The notes under the pieces were generated by a model, which saw only the letters and a list, made by a program, of their open reading frames with translations, did no database searches and was not told the DNA's origin. A stretch of DNA of 64,000 bases, from the NCBI RefSeq assembly GCF_900497805.2, contig NW_020954608.1:15484709-15548708 (forward strand), written 5' to 3'. Below are positions 10,971 to 22,259 of this stretch, one piece after another; position 1 is the stretch's first letter; each line of letters opens with the position of its first letter. Source of the stretch: Vombatus ursinus (taxonomy: Eukaryota; Chordata; Mammalia; Diprotodontia; Vombatidae). The translations under genes were made by a program, and so were the position numbers.

Positions 10971-11255
10971 AACAACAACAACAACAACAACAATAACAAT
11001 AATAGCTAACATTTATATAGTACTTCAAAGTTTGCAAAATGCTTTACATATATTTTTCTCATTTAACCTTACAACAGTCCCTGTGAGGTAGATGTTATCA
11101 TTATCCCCATTTTACAAATTAAGAAACTGAGTTTTAGAGAGTTAAAAATGACATGTTCAGGGTCATATAGCCAATAAGACTCTGAGGCTGGATTCAAACT
11201 CAGGTCTTCCTGACTCTAAGTCCAGTCTTCTCTCCACAATGTCAGCTTGCTACCA
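10971..11255 (+). mobile_element. (AAC)n and MIR-like CORE-SINE, sense
   Basis: A short AAC run (about 10971-10993) leads into 'aatagctaacatttatatag', 'caaagtttgcaaaatgcttt', 'tatccccattttacaaatta' and a 'cttcctgactctaagtcc' end. Confidence 0.82.
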
Positions 11256-11417
11256 CCTGTCTTCCTAATAGGACTGTTATGGGGCAAACCCTTTTTAAGC
11301 TGTGAAACACTGTAAATATGTGAATTTTCATTATTAAACAGTATTCCAAGTTTTAGTAAAAAGTCAAAAAATCCACAAATATTTATGAAATATTTACTAT
11401 GTGCCATTCAACAATCT

Positions 11418-11492
11418 CTCTCTCTGTATATGTATATATATATGTATATGTGTATATATATATGTGTGTGTATATATATATATGTATATATG
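11418..11492. repeat. (TA)n/(TG)n microsatellite
   Basis: Interrupted runs of TA and TG following a short TC run. Confidence 0.85.
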
Positions 11493-11539
11493 ATGACCAA
11501 AACACTCTAAAATTATCATTAGACTCCTCTATTCTAACC

Positions 11540-11760
11540 GTGTAAGAGGCAGTGAAGCTTAGGGGATAGAAAGAAAGATTTGGGATTAAGAAACTCTTGG
11601 TTCAATTCTCACCTCTAACATAAATCCACTAAGTGATCAGAGGCAAATCACTTAATTTTTCAGTTTCTCAGAGAAGTCTCTTTGACTATAAATTAAACAA
11701 AAGCTGTCTATCTGTATCAATAGAAGGAATTTTCACAGTGATGAAATCCTGGCTTGAGTT
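11540..11760 (+). mobile_element. MIR3-like SINE, sense, diverged
   Basis: 'gtgaagcttaggggatagaa', 'cttggttcaattctcacctc' and 'gcaaatcacttaatttttca' follow the head, middle and core order of this SINE family. Weak match. Confidence 0.5.
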
Positions 11761-12588
11761 GCTCCCTCCGCCAAAAAAAAGGAATTTAAAAATATAAAAT
11801 TGATTTATCTAAAGCACTACGAAATTCTTCATACAAGCACCACACTGTGAAATAATATCAAGTAGTAGGGTGCAGCAAAAACATAATGTATTCCTTTTCA
11901 AATTTAGGACAATTAACATATACTCCATTAATATGGTCTAATAGCTGCTATTATTTATTTTCCTCCTTTTTGGTAGAAATTTATGTTCCTTAAGTCTACA
12001 GTTTCATATTCTCTAATTTGAAAAAAAAATGCAGTTGACTTCATCCTATTTCATCCAGCGCTATGGGCGTTGCAACACACACTCATTACTGAAGAAAGTA
12101 CAGCCACTGTGTGCAAACTGCAAAGTGGTAGAGGAATGGGAACTATTATTAATGAGATAAAAAAATGATTTAAAGGTCAGATGGTAAATATAAGCTGTTA
12201 ATTTGGTGGCAGGGAAGGGGTAGGAAAAGCTTGTTTATAGAAAGCACGTGTGTGCTCCACCCCATCCCCTCCCTTCTCCAATTCATTTTCTCTGGCAAAA
12301 TAACAAAAGTGTGACTCAATATTATCAAAGTGAACAGAACAAATACTAGCATTTTGCTTGAATTTATAAGGCAAAAAAAAAGAGCAAAACGAGTGCTTGA
12401 AAAACATCCTTACGGATTTGGGGGGAATGGGATGCGTTATTTGCCCTGTCTTTGCTATTTCTCAGATCATGAGGTATTCTTTTGTTTTCCCATAATTTTA
12501 TTTTTGTGGTTTGCTTTCCTTTTCCTTGCCCTATTGTTGGCATTCTATCAATGGGCTTTTTTGTTATTTGGCACTTTTGTATGTTTCT
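11761..12588. other. MAGI2: Intron without recognised repeat; candidate conserved block
   Basis: About 830 bp free of recognised repeats. The part at 12020-12420 has mixed, word-rich composition ('tttcatccagcgctatgggc', 'ataagctgttaatttggtgg') unlike decayed repeats. Open frames on both strands here overlap without family features. Confidence 0.4.
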
Positions 12589-12597
12589 AGCATAAAG

Positions 12598-12847
12598 CGC
12601 AGTTAGGTGGCACAGTGGAAAGAACACCAGGCTTGGAGTTAGGAAGATGAGTCTTCCTGAGTTCAAATCTGGCCTCAGATACTTACTAGCTGTGTGACCC
12701 TGGGCAAGTCATTTGCCTTGTTTGCCTCAGTTTCCTCACCTGCAAAATGAGCTGGATAAGGAGATGGTGAACCACTCCAGTATCTTTGCCAAGAAAACCC
12801 AAATGGGGTCATAAAGAAGCAAACATGACTGAAACGACTGAACAACA
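12598..12847 (+). mobile_element. MAR1-type CORE-SINE, sense
   Basis: Full sense copy from 'cgcagttaggtggcacagtg' to 'gactgaacaaca'. A short AGCATAAA duplication flanks it (12589-12596 and about 12848-12855). Confidence 0.9.
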
Positions 12848-12939
12848 AGCATAAAAATAACTGATAGTTTTGTAACAAGGATTCCAGGAGCTACAAGTTC
12901 ATGACATGCCTTCTGAATCATCTACATCAGATTACATTA

Positions 12940-13215
12940 ACAATAACAATAATAATTGTAATTATAGCTAGCATTTTAGGGTGTCTACAATGTCCCAGGC
13001 ACTGAGCTAGGCACTTTACAAATATTATCTCATTTTTATCTTCATAACAACCTTGAGAGAAAGGTGCTCATATTGTCCTTATTTTATGTCTAAGGAAAGT
13101 GAGAAAGAGGTTCCACATAGTAACTTGCTGAGGGTTACATAGGTAATAAAAGCCTCAGGTCTTCCTGACTTCAGATTCAGCAGCTCTAACCATTGCACCA
13201 CATAGTTGCCCACAA
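12940..13215 (+). mobile_element. MIR-like CORE-SINE, sense
   Basis: 'ataattgtaattatagctag', 'ggcactgagctaggcacttt', 'ccttcataacaacc'-like middle and 'cattgcaccacatagttgcc' end. Confidence 0.78.
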
Positions 13216-13640
13216 ACTATTTTGGTAGTATTTTATTGTTAGGTATTCTTTATCTTGTGATAAATATCAGAAGTTGGTAATGTATATTTATTTTTCCTGT
13301 ATGAGATACTGATACATTTATAAATCAATACATAAGTAAATATTTCATTACGTCTGCATGCCAAACATAATGTATAACGCTGACAAGTGTTTTTGACTGA
13401 ACTAACAAATTTCTAAGCCTAGTTTTTTTTAGCCAAAACGTGATTAAATGAGGACTCCTGATTATACTAAATAATAGAAAGTTGTGTGGATGACTGCATG
13501 CCAGAGAAGGTCACAGCATTCCAGCAAATTAAATTTGCCCTACTTCTTCAAGACAAATCTCTTCCACTTTTTATAAAGGAACTTCTTATTGAAGATTCTT
13601 CCATGGAGTAAGTTTCACTGATATAGATAATAACAAAAAA
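13216..13640. other. MAGI2: Intron with no recognised repeat
   Basis: No family recognised. Confidence 0.45.
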
Positions 13641-13664
13641 GAACATTTGTTCATCATGATAGCA

Positions 13665-13830
13665 AAAACAACTCATGCTGATGTAATTTTAAAGGTTGGC
13701 AAAGTGTTTTTATATATGTTACCTTATTTGATCTTCCTAATACCCCTGACAGATAGGTATTATTATATCATCCCCTTTTTTTCAGATTAGGAAACTGAGG
13801 CTCAGGAAGATTAAAAAGCACCCTAATTAA
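13665..13830 (+). mobile_element. MIR-like SINE fragment
   Basis: 'ggttggcaaagtgtttttat' and 'cagattaggaaactgaggct' show the middle and core of the MIR-like family; the 3' end is lost. Confidence 0.6.
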
Positions 13831-14039
13831 AACATTTAAATTAATCTTAAAAAGGTATAAAGCAGGGACAGTAACAAAAGGGAGAATGAAGTTATTTCTT
13901 AAGTATAATGCATAAACTTAGAGTAGATTCAGATAAATGCTATTCTCATTATTTAAGTACAAGTCTGAAATTGTCTCTTGACATTGCCAATAGAAATAAT
14001 GCTTCCATTTACATCAATGAGTCAATGAACTGAAAAACT

Positions 14040-14780
14040 AAGGCATACTAATGACTGTTTTTGGACTGAATCCTTTGCTTCTAAGAACCTGCTTCATCAT
14101 TTATCTCTTCTGTTTCTTTTAGTATCTGCATTCCTTTCCAATGATTCCTTTCTTTCTCCTAGTTCCCTTTGGAAAGTTATCAGTGACATCCAAATACCAA
14201 AGCCAAAGGCTGTTTCTCATTTTTTTTTCCTCCTAGACCTCAATGAAACCTTTCACATTATGACCATTTCCTCCTTGAAAGTTTCTACTTTCCTTCTGGG
14301 AATGGCATTTTATTGTGACACCAGTCTTTCTCTTGTGCCACTGAACTTTGTGATTGTGAGGCTTATGTTTTACATCATTTATTTGTAATGTTCCACTCAT
14401 CTTTTAAATCAGTAATCTGCTGGTACAACTAATTTTGGATATTTTGATGCTAATCTATTTCCTCAAGCTCTTCCCCCTACTTCTATTTATCTTCTTTATC
14501 CTAAATGCCTAGATGTGACTTACATCATTAATTTTCTTTCTTTGTTTTCATGTATTTCTCTTTCTTAAACCTTTTCTTTCCCAGAAGACTTAAATTTGGG
14601 ACAAATTGGGACAAAGTCTTCCATTAATTCTAATGGAATTAGAAAGATAATAATAAATAATAAATAAAATAAGAAAATAAGTTCCTTGAGGGCAGGGACT
14701 TTTGTCCTGGTCATCCCAGGTGCTTTACCATGTTGCTCAGTAGGTGCTTACTAAATGCTTGTTGATTGATTAATTAGTCT
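14040..14780 (+). mobile_element. L2 LINE 3' end, sense
   Basis: Decayed L2 with the recognisable 3' end 'tccttgagggcagggacttt' near 14682 and 'agtaggtgcttactaaatgc' near 14739, ending 'ttgttgattgatta'. Upstream pyrimidine-rich sequence ('gacatccaaataccaaagcc') fits the L2 ORF2 end. Confidence 0.7.
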
Positions 14781-15034
14781 ACTACTGGTCCAACCATTTA
14801 GTTTAAGTAACATTATTTTTTATGCTCTTTCCAAAGAAGTTTTTCATAGCTTCATTCTTTTTCTTATTTTATTCCCTTCTAGTCATTTTTGAACTTTATT
14901 CTCCAGTTTACATAATATTATTATACCATTATTTAGTCCTTCTTTATTCTCATTATTTCCTTCACAAGGGAATCATCCATAGGTTCAGCCATTTATTATT
15001 TTGGGAAAAGGCAAGAAAGGGTCCAAAACAGGGA

Positions 15035-15245
15035 TTCTTTTTAAAAATAAGTTTTTATTGATGCCTTCTTTTGATCATCATGGCTTCCTCCAATATCTAT
15101 CCTTTCCAGAAAGCTAGCCCATATAACAAATGGTATTTTTGAGCCCAAAAGGGAAAAAATCATCATAACTGACAACATATCAAAAAAGTCCGAAAATAGG
15201 TGCAATGTACAACACTTGTGGACCTCTCATCTCTAAAAGGGGATG
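15035..15245 (-). mobile_element. LINE-like 3' end, antisense, family uncertain
   Basis: 'ataagtttttattgatgcct' and 'gtggacctctcatctctaaa' resemble a common marsupial LINE tail read antisense. A second copy with shared words lies near 40800-40960. Confidence 0.45.
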
Positions 15246-15379
15246 GAAGTGTCTTTTATCTCTCCCTTTAAGAAATGCTTGTTATATATAATTCAGCAAC
15301 ATTCAATTTTGATTTTGGGAAGTTCTTCCTGTTTACATTGCTGTAAGTATTGTATATATTGTTTTCTTGACTGTTAAAG

Positions 15380-15576
15380 TAGAGCTTCTTAACTTTTTCA
15401 TGTCATGAACTATTTTGGTAGTCTCATGATGCCTATGGATCCTTTCTTAGAGTAATATTTTTAAATACATGAAATAAAATACATAGGATTACAAAGGGAA
15501 TTGGTTATATTGGAATACACTTATCAAAATGTTTAAAATATTAAACATAAGATCATATTAATATTAAGAACCTCTG
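15380..15576. mobile_element. hAT MITE of about 197 bp
   Basis: The left end 'agagcttcttaactttttca' and the right end 'ttaagaacctctg' are imperfect inverted repeats. Length and ends match the 6652-6845 element in opposite orientation. The internal 'aaaatacataggattacaaa' is shared with 23018-23210. A clear 8-bp target duplication is not seen. Confidence 0.65.
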
Positions 15577-15589
15577 GTTTGAAGTATCA

Positions 15590-17080
15590 TATAATTTTAG
15601 AGTTAAAAGGGACCTATTCCAACCTAATACTCAGAGCAGGAATCATCCCTACAATGTGCCTGACACTTGCTGACCTGCTCTCTGCATGAATACTGCCAGT
15701 GACCATTGCCTAGGAGATTTGCCCGTTTTATTTTTGAATAATGCTAACTTAGACAATTCTTACATTGAGCTCAATTCTGTCTTCTTATAACTTCTAACTA
15801 TTGTTTCTGGTCATGTTTTTTGATGTTACTTCCTGATAGCCCTTTAGTATCTTAATATAGTTATCATTATCATCACTACCACCAACACCACCATCATCAT
15901 CATCACTGTCATCATCATCATTACTGACATTTATTTAGCACTTTAAGGTTTGCAAAGAAATTTACATATATTATCTCCTTCAACACTTACAACAACCCTG
16001 TGACATAGGTGCTGTTATTATCCTTATTTTATACATGAGGAGACAGAGTTTGAGAGGTTGAGTGACTTACCCAGGATTAAAGAGCCATTAATGATCTGGG
16101 ACAAGACAAACTCAGGTCTTCAAAACTTCAAGCCCAGTGCTTCATATCCTATGAAATCTAGCTGCCTATATACCCCATAAGTGTTTTATTCAGGCTAAAC
16201 ATTTCTAGTTCTTTCAAATTTCAATCATATGAGTTAGTTTCAAGGACCCTTCACATCCTTTTTGCTCTCCTCGGGATTCACTCCAGTATATCAATGTTCC
16301 TTTGAAAATCTGGTCCTCTAGTACCTCAGATGTAGTCTAGACAATGTGGAATAATAGTATTACTTCTCTTGAATTGGAAACTGATATTAATGCATTTGAA
16401 GAATACATTAAGCATTTTTGGCAGCTGGACCACAATGTTGATTCATACTGAGCTTGAAGTGAAAAAAAAAAGGCCTTGTCATTTTCTCATGAACTAGATC
16501 TTCCTCCATTGTTTACTTATACATCTGATTTTTTAAAAAAAGTACAAGACTTTACATTTACTCCTATTAAACTTCATTTTTCAAAGATTCCTCTATCATT
16601 TTTAGCCTGCTGAAATATTTTAGGATCTTGATTTGGTCATCTAACATATTAACTATCCTTTTCAGCTTTGTATCATCTTCAAATTTGATAAGAATTGACA
16701 GGGTCTGCTTCCAAGTCACTGATAAAAATTTTACAAAGGACAGGACCAAGGACAGAGCTGTGTGGCATGTCACTGGAAACTTTCCCACAGGTTGACATTG
16801 ATCCATTCATCAAAACTTTTTGGGTATGATTGTCAATTAATTAGGAATGAACCCACATTTTTTTGGTCTTTTCAACAACAGTATAAAATATTCTGTAAAA
16901 TGTCTTTGCTGAAATCAAGACAGACTATGTAAATAACATTCTCTTGATAGACAAAACTAGTAAGGTTGTCAAAATGAAAAAGACATTGGTTTGGCATGAT
17001 TTGTTCTAGGTAACCCATTCATATGAAACATTTTCTATCTCACCTTCTTTTAATCAGATTATTTTAGATCAAAGTGTTCA
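15590..17080 (-). mobile_element. CR1/L3 LINE, antisense
   Basis: Reverse-strand L3: 'tatcaatgttcctttgaaaa' near 16291, 'catcttcaaatttgataaga' near 16674, 'cactgataaaaattttacaa' near 16717, 'acaggttgacattgatccat' near 16788 and 'tttgctgaaatcaagacaga' near 16904 match the reverse-transcriptase region read backwards. A MIR-like SINE sits inside it. Frames are broken. Confidence 0.72.
15855..16170 (+). mobile_element. (ATC)n-headed MIR-like SINE nested in L3
   Basis: An ATC/ACC triplet run (about 15870-15925), then 'gacatttatttagcacttta', 'aacaaccctgtgacataggt' and 'gaggttgagtgacttaccca'. Confidence 0.75.
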
Positions 17081-17089
17081 GTTTACATA

Positions 17090-17800
17090 TCTGACTTTTG
17101 GTGAAACTTCTTTACTGTTCATATCCCACTGTAAAATCCATGTATTCTCAGTACCCTATCCACAAGAACAATAAAGAATCAATAATACCCAAACCTGAAC
17201 TATAGCTCTGGTACAATACTATTCATTAAAGATAACTAAACTTTGCTTTTGATCAGATAAGTCTCGGAGCTGCCAAAATTCGTGACCGTATTAGTGAACT
17301 CTTTTGTGCTAATACCACTGCTGAACTAAGACATTCCTCTACCCAGTAGAAGGTACCTAGAAGTAGGGATGCTATCAGTGCCTTGGGTCAGTATATTATT
17401 ATCTACCCACACTCCTCCCCTTCCTCACATCTCAATTCTGCTTCTATGAAATATGAATTAGACAGGAATATACTTGTATGCTGAACTCTACCCTGACCCT
17501 GGGAGAACTTTCCCACCTTGAGAATATATTGTGTTCTCTTGATCCCAAATGAAAGGATCTTTTGGTTAGGGGAGATGATAATATTACCTCAATAGACACA
17601 AGTCTCCTTTCATTTTACCCTACTAGGCAAAAATATCCCCTTCTGATGCCTGATCTACTTGATAAAAATTGTCACTTCTCAAGAGAGCCCTGAGAGAATA
17701 ACTTATGCCTGTGAAAATAACTCTACCTGTTACCTTTTGACTTTGCCCCAACCCCCGTTTTACCAATTCTCCAAGATCCTCTGATTCCAAATTAATCTGC
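17090..17800. other. MAGI2: Intron with no recognised repeat
   Basis: About 700 bp without a confident family. 'ggagctgccaaaattcgtga' near 17269 looks repeat-derived, but no boundaries were found. Confidence 0.4.
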
Positions 17801-18002
17801 CATAGTGTAGATGAAAGAATCCTGGATTTGGAGTCAGAAAACCTCAGTTAGAATTCTATCTCTGCTCCTTACTACCTGTATAACTCTTAGGCTAGTCCCA
17901 TTATCTCTTTTGGACTCAGTTTCTCCATTTGTTTAAAAAATGGTATTTGGACTGGATGAGTTCTAAGGTCCCTCCTAGCTGGATGTCTATGATTTTATTA
18001 GT
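17800..18002 (+). mobile_element. MIR3-like SINE, sense
   Basis: 'aatcctggatttggagtcag', 'ggactcagtttctccatttg' and 'ctaaggtccctcctagctgg', ending 'tctatgatttta'. Confidence 0.78.
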
Positions 18003-19080
18003 TCTTAGCCTCATTTCCCGCCTTGACCTTACTAAGTTTGCTTTCTTTGGTGAGTCTTGACCCAAGTCCACATTCCAAACTGGTCTTCAGATCATATCTT
18101 CCCAGTTTCACTTAATAAGTCATAGTATCTGCTGGGCTCCCCAGTACCATAACTGCTAGCCAGATAAAACTTGTCTACCTTTGAACTATGTGCCAAAGTC
18201 TTAGGATTCATCTTAACCAAACAGCCTGTAGTTGAACAACTGCTGAGTATTCTTAAAGATGCACGCACATAAAGAATGTCATCACTATTAACAATAGCAT
18301 GAATCACAACCTTAGTCTACTCTTCTGTGTTTGTTTCAAGGCAAACAATGGAAACGTTTCCCCAAAATTTCTAAGAACTGACTACAAGTTGTGGGAAACT
18401 CTGTGAATTGTAGGAACTCATGACATTAGCAACAATGAAAATCAGATGATATTAAAAGTTTAATTGTAAGGGATTTCACCGTAATCATTTCTCTGTCATA
18501 TTTCATTCTTTGCAAAAGAGACTCACTGGACATTTTTCTTCATGTACGAAAAAACTATGAAGCAGAGATTTGTTTATACTAGTGCCTAATTTATAGATAG
18601 CAAAGTCATGTCTAGTCATACTCTTCAACTGTGGGAAATGATTCCAATATAATTATAGATTTTCACGTTTGATCTTTATAAAGAGGCACTGGATATTCAT
18701 CTATAGAACTGATTAGTAAACAACATCTGCTTTAGTGCGTTAAGCTAGCAATGGGAGAAATAAAAAGATGTTGTTTGAGGTTTTATTGTAATGTTCTTGG
18801 TGGTATTTTGCAGCAAGCCCTTAAGAAGGTCGAATACAAAATTGTTGCTGTTCAAAATTTATTTCCCTCCTTACCAAAGGTACACAGCACTTCTTTTGTG
18901 CAATGTTGCTCATCAGTGCTGAGCTGTTGTTGCTCAATTTTCAGACCAAAAAAAATCAACAATGTAGCATCTGCTTTGGGGTGGGGGGGGAACTTACAGA
19001 GAGAATTATATAATATCTGAATAAAACAGCAAAAGGAAGGTCATATCTAGGTGCTTTTAACTTAACTGTATTCCGTTCAA
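18003..19080. other. MAGI2: Intron with no recognised repeat
   Basis: About 1.1 kb without recognised repeats apart from a G run near 18980. Short frames on both strands (such as 18092-18307 minus, 18751-19020 plus) have no domain features and no splice context. Confidence 0.45.
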
Positions 19081-19500
19081 TAGGATGGAATTTTACATCT
19101 AGAGAGGACTTTAGGGATCATTGAGTCATTTTATAGGTAAGGAAACTGAGGCCCGGAGTGTTTTAAGTGAAAAATAGTAATAGCTAACATTTATATATTT
19201 ATATGTGTATACAGTGCTTTAGTCTGCAAAACACTCCATGTTATCCCCTTTGATACTCTCAACAAACCTGAGGTAGGTGCCATTATTATTCTGGTTTTAC
19301 AAATGAGGAACCAAGTGCTAAAGTGACTTGTCTATGGTCATTCAGCTAATTAAGTATCTGAGGCATGATCAATCAATCAATCAGCAAGCAAATAAGCATT
19401 TATTAAGTGCCGACTATATGCCAGACACTGTGCTGACATAGACCTTGGGTCTTTCTGATTTTAAGTCCATCACTCTACTCTCATAGCTCAGTCAAGCCTA
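19081..19500 (+). mobile_element. SINE cluster: MIR-like SINE with nested L2 end
   Basis: A short SINE piece (about 19081-19165, 'aaactgaggcccgg') is followed by a MIR-like SINE ('aatagctaacatttatatat'). An antisense L2 end ('aataagcatttattaagtgc', about 19366-19440) appears to interrupt its tail, which resumes 'ccatcactctactctcatag'. Confidence 0.6.
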
Positions 19501-21557
19501 GAACCTGTGTCTCCATTTGGCATTGATATCTTTATTTAATTTCATTAGGATTTCATATGAGGAGGACCACTGTGTTATACATCCAGAAAAAGGTATTATC
19601 TTCTTCCCTAGGTGTCTTTCCTTGACAAAGGAGACTTAGAAAAATGCCCTCAGATGAGAACCTTAATCAAGTCAGGTGACATCTTCCTCACTAGTCAATA
19701 CCTCTACAATGTGAACAGCTCAGGTCATTCCATCAATTCTTTCCTATTCTCAAAAGACAGACAGAAAATAGTGTTTTCTTCAGTACATGGAGATTTGCAG
19801 ACTCAGAAACATGAAGACAAAACACAGTAACCAGTATCTGCCAGTACCTAAGTTTCTTAGCCAGAGACCAGATACAGAAACGCCAGCAGGACTGAATGAC
19901 AAAGGTATACCCAAAACTATATGGGCAGGTTTCCTAGTGCATAAGATCCTCACTAAGCATTATAGCTGTGGTATCAGTTCCCCATTCTCAATAACTTTTG
20001 GGAAAAGATTGGGAATTGGGGAGGAGGTTCCCATAGCAGATCCCCGCACTAGACCCTTCCTTGATGTTGGCTAATAGATACCTACCCGCTTTGGGGTAGT
20101 GCAATAACTGTTACTGCATCATAAGTCTAACAGTGATGCTCACAAGGCTTCTTCTCACTTACCACATAAATGTGTCCTGGCCCATCACCCAGAGAATTTG
20201 GTCTGTTCTCATAGAATGGCCAATGATCCTTGATTCTCTAATCTCTGATAGATGAAGGGAAAGGAAGGTGGGAGGCAGGGAGTATCTGAAGAGATGGCTT
20301 CTAGGAGAAGGTGTAGTGGAGGTCTGGGAAAGGTGATGGACTGAGATGCCACCATGTGCAGAAGTATTATACAAAACCAGAGGACTACCATGGGGAAGAA
20401 ACATTCCTTCTCATGTCTGTGCAGTAGCACACATATCCAGGTACTCCAGCCCAGTTATGGCTCTGGTGATAGACAATGCCACTGAAAGCTGTGAGCTCTG
20501 AGCACAGTTTCTGGATGAGGGTGGGGTTAATTATATTTTTCTCTAGACCTGCACTCTTGAGCTTCTTTGGGCATTTTTGACATGTGTGGAACTGCCTTTG
20601 CTGTACAAATTCTGACTTTATGAATTCCATTTACTTTAATGCTGTGTATAATCTGTCCTTGATTTACCAGTGTCCCTTATTTGTCCTTAATCCTCCACCC
20701 ACTCTCAGTGCATTTGTTATTAGGTGTGATGGAAAGTCACTAAGATACCTCTTCTACCAGCTTTTCCTTTGTGTCTCCCACTCCTCTCCAGTTCCAATCA
20801 TCAGGAGCAGAGAAAGAGGAGGGAAGCTAGTCAAATCTTGTTGTCTTACCAGCTATATTTAGTCACTACTGAGAAGGAAAAAAGAGGGAGGAAAAATCTG
20901 TTTGCTACTCCTCACTCTTGCTCCGCAGTACTTATTTCTTCTTCCCTGCCCTAAGAGCCCAGGAATCCTCCTTGTCCTTTAATCATCAATCCCAAATATT
21001 CTCTGCCCAACTCTTCATATCTCCTCCCTTCGCTAGGCCTCATTTTGCTCCTCACTCCAGGATCTCTCCTCTGCTCTTCACCAGCTCTGGCTCCTGCCTT
21101 CATTGCACCCTTGCTCCAGACCATTAATGAATTGGATGGGGGAAGGCAGACTCTGTACTACCTCTATTGTTGTCAAGGCTTCAACCGGGGCACACATGCC
21201 AAGTTCAGACTGAATTAATTTTTTATAGAAACATTATTCTATACAATAGGGAGGTCCCAGGCCAAGCCATTCCACAAAAGTTTACCTAATCCAAAATAAC
21301 TTTCAATATAGAGAAAATTTTCCCAAAATCAACTTTTTTACTATTTTTGCTCTTTTGCCATCTGGTATCTCTAAACATCATTTCTGACCCTTATCTGCAT
21401 GTTTTCCTCTCCATAAAATATACTTTCATCATAATTCACAGATATACCATTGTTTTACAAGTACAACTTTCTCTACATTACCCCATTCACTCCAGAACAG
21501 GGCTGATACTCTGATACCTTCCACAATCAGATTCTAATAATTAAGCTGATATTTTAG
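19501..21557. other. MAGI2: Intron, 2 kb without recognised repeats
   Basis: Flanks the MAGI2 donor. Two overlapping plus-strand open frames (19612-19830 and 19787-20074) and several minus-strand ones (20159-20630) are open for 70-95 codons but share no motif I recognise, and codon use looks random. 20880-21120 is C/T-rich. A proximal splicing-regulatory role for part of it is possible but unsupported. Confidence 0.4.
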
Positions 21558-21563
21558 ACTTAC
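21558..21563 (-). other. MAGI2: MAGI2 splice donor GTAAGT
   Basis: On the minus strand the exon ends ATAGAGGAG followed by GTAAGT, a consensus donor. The frame runs on only six codons past the next intron base before a stop, and those residues (KSKISA) do not resemble MAGI2. This supports the splice at this point. Confidence 0.93.
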
Positions 21564-22199
21564 CTCCTCTATGGATAATCAAAGAAGTCTCACTTCCAAT
21601 GGGACACTCCTTCAGTATATCCACAACTTCTGTATGGCTCAGGTTCTGTACATTCTGTTGGTTGATCTCAATGATGAGGTCACCTTCACATAAGCCAGGG
21701 CATCCCTGAATGTCTAGAATTTGCTTCACCCTCTGTCCCGTAGGACTGTCTGCAATTGTGAAGCCAAAGCCCTGGGCACCTTTCACAATGGTCAAGGTCA
21801 TGAGTTCAGCTTGGGTAGCTCCTGAAGAAGCCATTGACACATTATCATCATGAATGGGAGGCGGAAATGTGCCGTCAAGTTGACCATCAGCTGGGATGGA
21901 GTGCAAAGAATGAGGAGGTCGATCTGTTACATCTGGAACAGATTGGGAGGTCCTAGAAATGTATTCCAAATAAGTTTCATAGTTATGTCTTCCATTGACC
22001 ACTACAGGGGGTCTCTCCATTACTGCAAGAGGTGGCACCATGTTGTTAACAGGATCTTCGGGGTCAAAGGGCAAAGGGTACCCACGACACAACACCAGGT
22101 TGACACTTTGACCAATAGGAACAGACTGGAAAAGTTTGACTACATCTGCATGAGTATGTCCGAGGACACAAACTTCATTAATATAGACAATGACATCAC
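21564..22199 (-). CDS. MAGI2: MAGI2 internal coding exon: C-terminal half of PDZ1, linker, PDZ2
   Basis: This is one internal exon of 636 nt, phase 1 at both ends, with a split glycine codon at each edge. It encodes about 213 residues. Residues 1-40 (starting GDVIVYINEV) are the second half of a PDZ domain, with the helix-B histidine at residue 17. Residues 41-130 are a linker containing the PPLAVMERPP region and a HDDNVSMASSGATQ stretch. Residues 131-213 are a nearly whole second PDZ domain, with carboxylate-binding loop GFGF at 144-147 and helix-B histidine at 189, which marks it as class I. From memory the protein is almost identical to mammalian MAGI2, and the linker excludes MAGI1. MAGI2 (S-SCAM) is a membrane-associated inverted guanylate kinase scaffold at synapses and the podocyte slit diaphragm; its PDZ2 is the reported PTEN-binding domain. 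The frame stays open about 60 nt into the upstream intron, so the apparent Met at 22260 is not a start. The first half of PDZ1 lies in an exon outside the part I could identify. Confidence 0.95.
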
Positions 22200-22235
22200 C
22201 TACAAAAAAAAAAGAGAGAAAAGATTGACACCATG
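22200..22235 (-). other. MAGI2: MAGI2 splice acceptor and polypyrimidine tract
   Basis: Read on the minus strand, a CT-rich run (tcttttctctc, then nine T) leads to GTAG directly before the exon's first base (G of GTGAT). The AG is at 22201-22200. The exon therefore begins with the second base of a glycine codon, giving phase 1. No competing AG lies between the tract and the exon. Confidence 0.93.
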
Positions 22236-22259
22236 AGATAAAGTCAATTAATGCTGACA

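Larger units (their letters stand above)
1..21557 (-). other. MAGI2: MAGI2 intron downstream of the exon (partial)
   Basis: Everything left of the donor is read as the following MAGI2 intron, because no further exon with splice sites and a conserved frame was recognised. It is filled with the repeats listed separately. A short exon could have been missed by eye. Confidence 0.75.

Noticed and set aside
17240-17350. 'ggagctgccaaaattcgtga' looked like an LTR or leader segment
   Set aside because: Too short, with no boundaries, polyadenylation signal or second copy in the window.
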